NCBI RefSeq assembly: GCF_022436485.1
Contig: NZ_JAKUDO010000001.1
Coordinates: forward strand, 744,001-808,000
DNA from: Agrococcus sp. ARC_14
GTDB taxonomy: Bacteria; Actinomycetota; Actinomycetes; Actinomycetales; Microbacteriaceae
Direction of reading: 5' to 3'
DNA: 64,000 bases
The notes under the pieces were generated by a model. That model did not search any database. It had not been told where the DNA came from and saw only the letters and a program-made list of their open reading frames with translations. Positions within the stretch are counted from its first letter, which is position 1, and every line of letters starts with the position of its first letter. Shown piece by piece: positions 62,748-64,000 of this stretch. A program made the position numbers and the translations under genes.

Positions 62748-63134
62748 GTGATCGAAGAACTGATGCTCGCCGACGAGGCGCCCCGACGTGCACAGGCGCG
62801 CTCTCCGCACGAGCGCCGCCGCGCCCGCCTGGGCCCGATCTCGCTCTGGCTGCTGCTGCTCGCGGTCGTGCTGCAGGTCGTCTCGCTCGCGCAGCAGTTC
62901 AGCTACCTCTTCGCGCCTCGGCCCGGTGCGTTCCCGCTGCTGCTGACGGTCGTGATCCTCGCCTCGCTGGTCTCCTTCGTCGGTGTGGTCTGCGGCATCA
63001 TGGGCGCGACCACGACGGATGGGCGACGCACGGGCGTGTTCGGAGCAGCACTGGGCATCGCGTTCGTCGTGCTCTTCGCCGCAGCGACCTCGTTCGGCTG
63101 GGGCTTCCTCGAGGCGCTCTCCGCCCCGGTCTGA
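62748..63134 (+). CDS. Three-helix membrane protein, unknown
   Basis: 128 residues: an acidic/basic head (MIEELMLADEAPRRAQARS) and three helices (about 30-52, 62-86, 96-118). No family recognised. Independent promoter. Confidence 0.7.
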   Translation: MIEELMLADEAPRRAQARSPHERRRARLGPISLWLLLLAVVLQVVSLAQQFSYLFAPRPGAFPLLLTVVILASLVSFVGVVCGIMGATTTDGRRTGVFGAALGIAFVVLFAAATSFGWGFLEALSAPV

Positions 63135-63214
63135 GCCGCTCAGCAGCAGGCGTCCGATCACTCGAGGGCAACTGGCCCCTTCCCCCGCCGCCGCACCAGC
63201 GCGAGAATGATGCT

Positions 63215-64000
63215 GTGTCGACGGCGATGCCGGAGTTCGAGATGCCGCCACAGGCGGAGGCTGCCGCTCGGCCCGAAGCACGTCCCGCCGCCCCTGCGGA
63301 TGCCGCAACGCTCGACGACCCCCTCAGTCCGGGCACGGCACCACGGCTCACGCGCCTCTTCGGCTGGCGGCAGCTGGTGATCGCCGGACTCGTCGGCGCG
63401 CTCGTCGGCGGCGCCATCCCCGCGGCGATGCAGGCCCTCGATCATTCGGCGGCCGCGACCCAGGCTGAGCACCTGCGCTCGGTGGCGCTCGAGTACCTCA
63501 CCGCCATCGCGTCCGGCCGCGCTGGCGTTGCGAGCGAGCTGGTGCCGGTGCAGAGCGGCCGGGTGGCTCCGGATGCGGTGCTGCAGTCGGCACAGCCGAT
63601 CACCGACTACGCGGTGCAGCTCGTGCAGGTCGACGGCGCCGACGGGTCTGCGGATGTGCGCTACCGGATCGGCGGCACCGAGGTGTTCCGGGCGCTGGAG
63701 GCCGAGCTCGTCGAGGGGGAGTGGCGGCTCACGACCTCGCTCGCAGAGGTCGCAGACGTGACCTTCACCGATCCGATCGCGCGGGTGCAGGTGGCCGGCG
63801 TGCCGCTCGACGGCGGCACGCCCGTGCTGCTCTATCCGGGCAGCTACACGATCGACGCGTTCTCAGGCCCGTTCTTCCTCTCCGGAGGCGATCGCTTCGT
63901 CGTCGACGGCGACCTGCGCACCCCCACCGTGCCGTACGTGACCGCTGGCGTCGTGCCGCGCATCCGCGACCTCGCCACCGAGCTCGCGCTCGACACCGTC
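63215..64000 (+). CDS. Partial membrane-anchored protein, cut by the window end
   Basis: 262 codons open to the last base. A cytoplasmic Pro/Ala-rich head of about 60 residues, one membrane helix (LVIAGLVGALVGGAIPAAM), then an extracytoplasmic region with NTF2-like character (AEHLRSVALEYLTAIASGR, YRIGGTEVFRALEAEL, WRLTTSLAEVADVTF) followed by beta-rich sequence. GAGAAT lies six bases before GTG 63215. No family named. Confidence 0.75.
   Translation, partial: MSTAMPEFEMPPQAEAAARPEARPAAPADAATLDDPLSPGTAPRLTRLFGWRQLVIAGLVGALVGGAIPAAMQALDHSAAATQAEHLRSVALEYLTAIASGRAGVASELVPVQSGRVAPDAVLQSAQPITDYAVQLVQVDGADGSADVRYRIGGTEVFRALEAELVEGEWRLTTSLAEVADVTFTDPIARVQVAGVPLDGGTPVLLYPGSYTIDAFSGPFFLSGGDRFVVDGDLRTPTVPYVTAGVVPRIRDLATELALDTV

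Overview
This 64-kb window is one contiguous piece of chromosome from a very high-GC actinobacterium, most likely Microbacteriaceae (Agrococcus/Microbacterium-like). The evidence for that is as follows. Many starts are GTG or TTG. Sigma-70 -10 hexamers of the form TAGNCT or TACGAT repeatedly sit 6-7 bases before a start codon, which implies leaderless mRNAs. The window has actinobacterial gene sets: the tiny ribosomal protein bS22, a short archaeal-type AspRS, system II cytochrome c maturation, LCP ligase and MenC. A dispersed GGTCGAGTAG...TATCGAGACC palindrome is also present. I see no phage, transposase, CRISPR array or rRNA.

Layout. 0-8.3 kb: DEAD-box RNA helicase, NmrA-like reductase, serine hydrolase, RecQ, S4 RNA-binding protein, HpcH-type lyase. 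8.3-23.9 kb: CsbD stress protein, DHA2 drug exporter, VanY-type carboxypeptidase, a 2,014-residue Ig-like/FN3 surface protein, a glycine-rich membrane peptide coupled to CapA, epoxide hydrolase, phosphoglucomutase, quinone oxidoreductase, prephenate dehydratase. 23.9-26.1 kb: three overlapping minus-strand genes that look like a small ESX/WXG-type secreted-protein operon of unknown function. 26.2-33.3 kb: lipid kinase, SerRS, HAD phosphatase, tRNA-Ser(UGA), LCP ligase, tRNA-Ser(GCU), CAP/cell-wall-binding protein, cold-shock protein, tRNA-Arg(ACG). 33.3-45.4 kb: a 34-residue repeat peptide, OsmC, Na+/H+ antiporter, FKBP, FAD-linked oxidase, histidine phosphatase, an ECF sigma gene between two methylguanine-DNA methyltransferase genes, asparaginase, amidotransferase, alpha/beta hydrolase, an orphan OmpR-type regulator with an elaborate leader, upp, tadA. 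45.4-53.9 kb: small membrane proteins, CDF metal exporter, ProC, YchJ, the KtrA and KtrB potassium-uptake genes with an unrelated lipoprotein gene between them, ArsR-like regulator, bS22, GNAT, glutaredoxin. 53.9-64 kb: AspRS, the phosphatase-TlpA-CcdA-ResB-CcsA cytochrome c biogenesis cluster (same order as M. tuberculosis Rv0525-Rv0529), DUF559 protein, MenC, membrane proteins and a gene cut by the window end.

Functional links visible: TadA is the enzyme that would edit the tRNA-Arg(ACG) encoded 11 kb away; MenC (menaquinone) lies beside the cytochrome c maturation genes; LCP, VanY, CapA and CAP proteins all act on the cell envelope. The parts least explained by known families are the 34-residue peptide with a duplicated GDDDIIM block (33393-33497), the 31-codon leaderless ORF plus direct repeats and hairpins ahead of the OmpR-type regulator (43803-44192), the ESX-like trio (23908-26056) and the sigma/methyltransferase sandwich (38358-39968).
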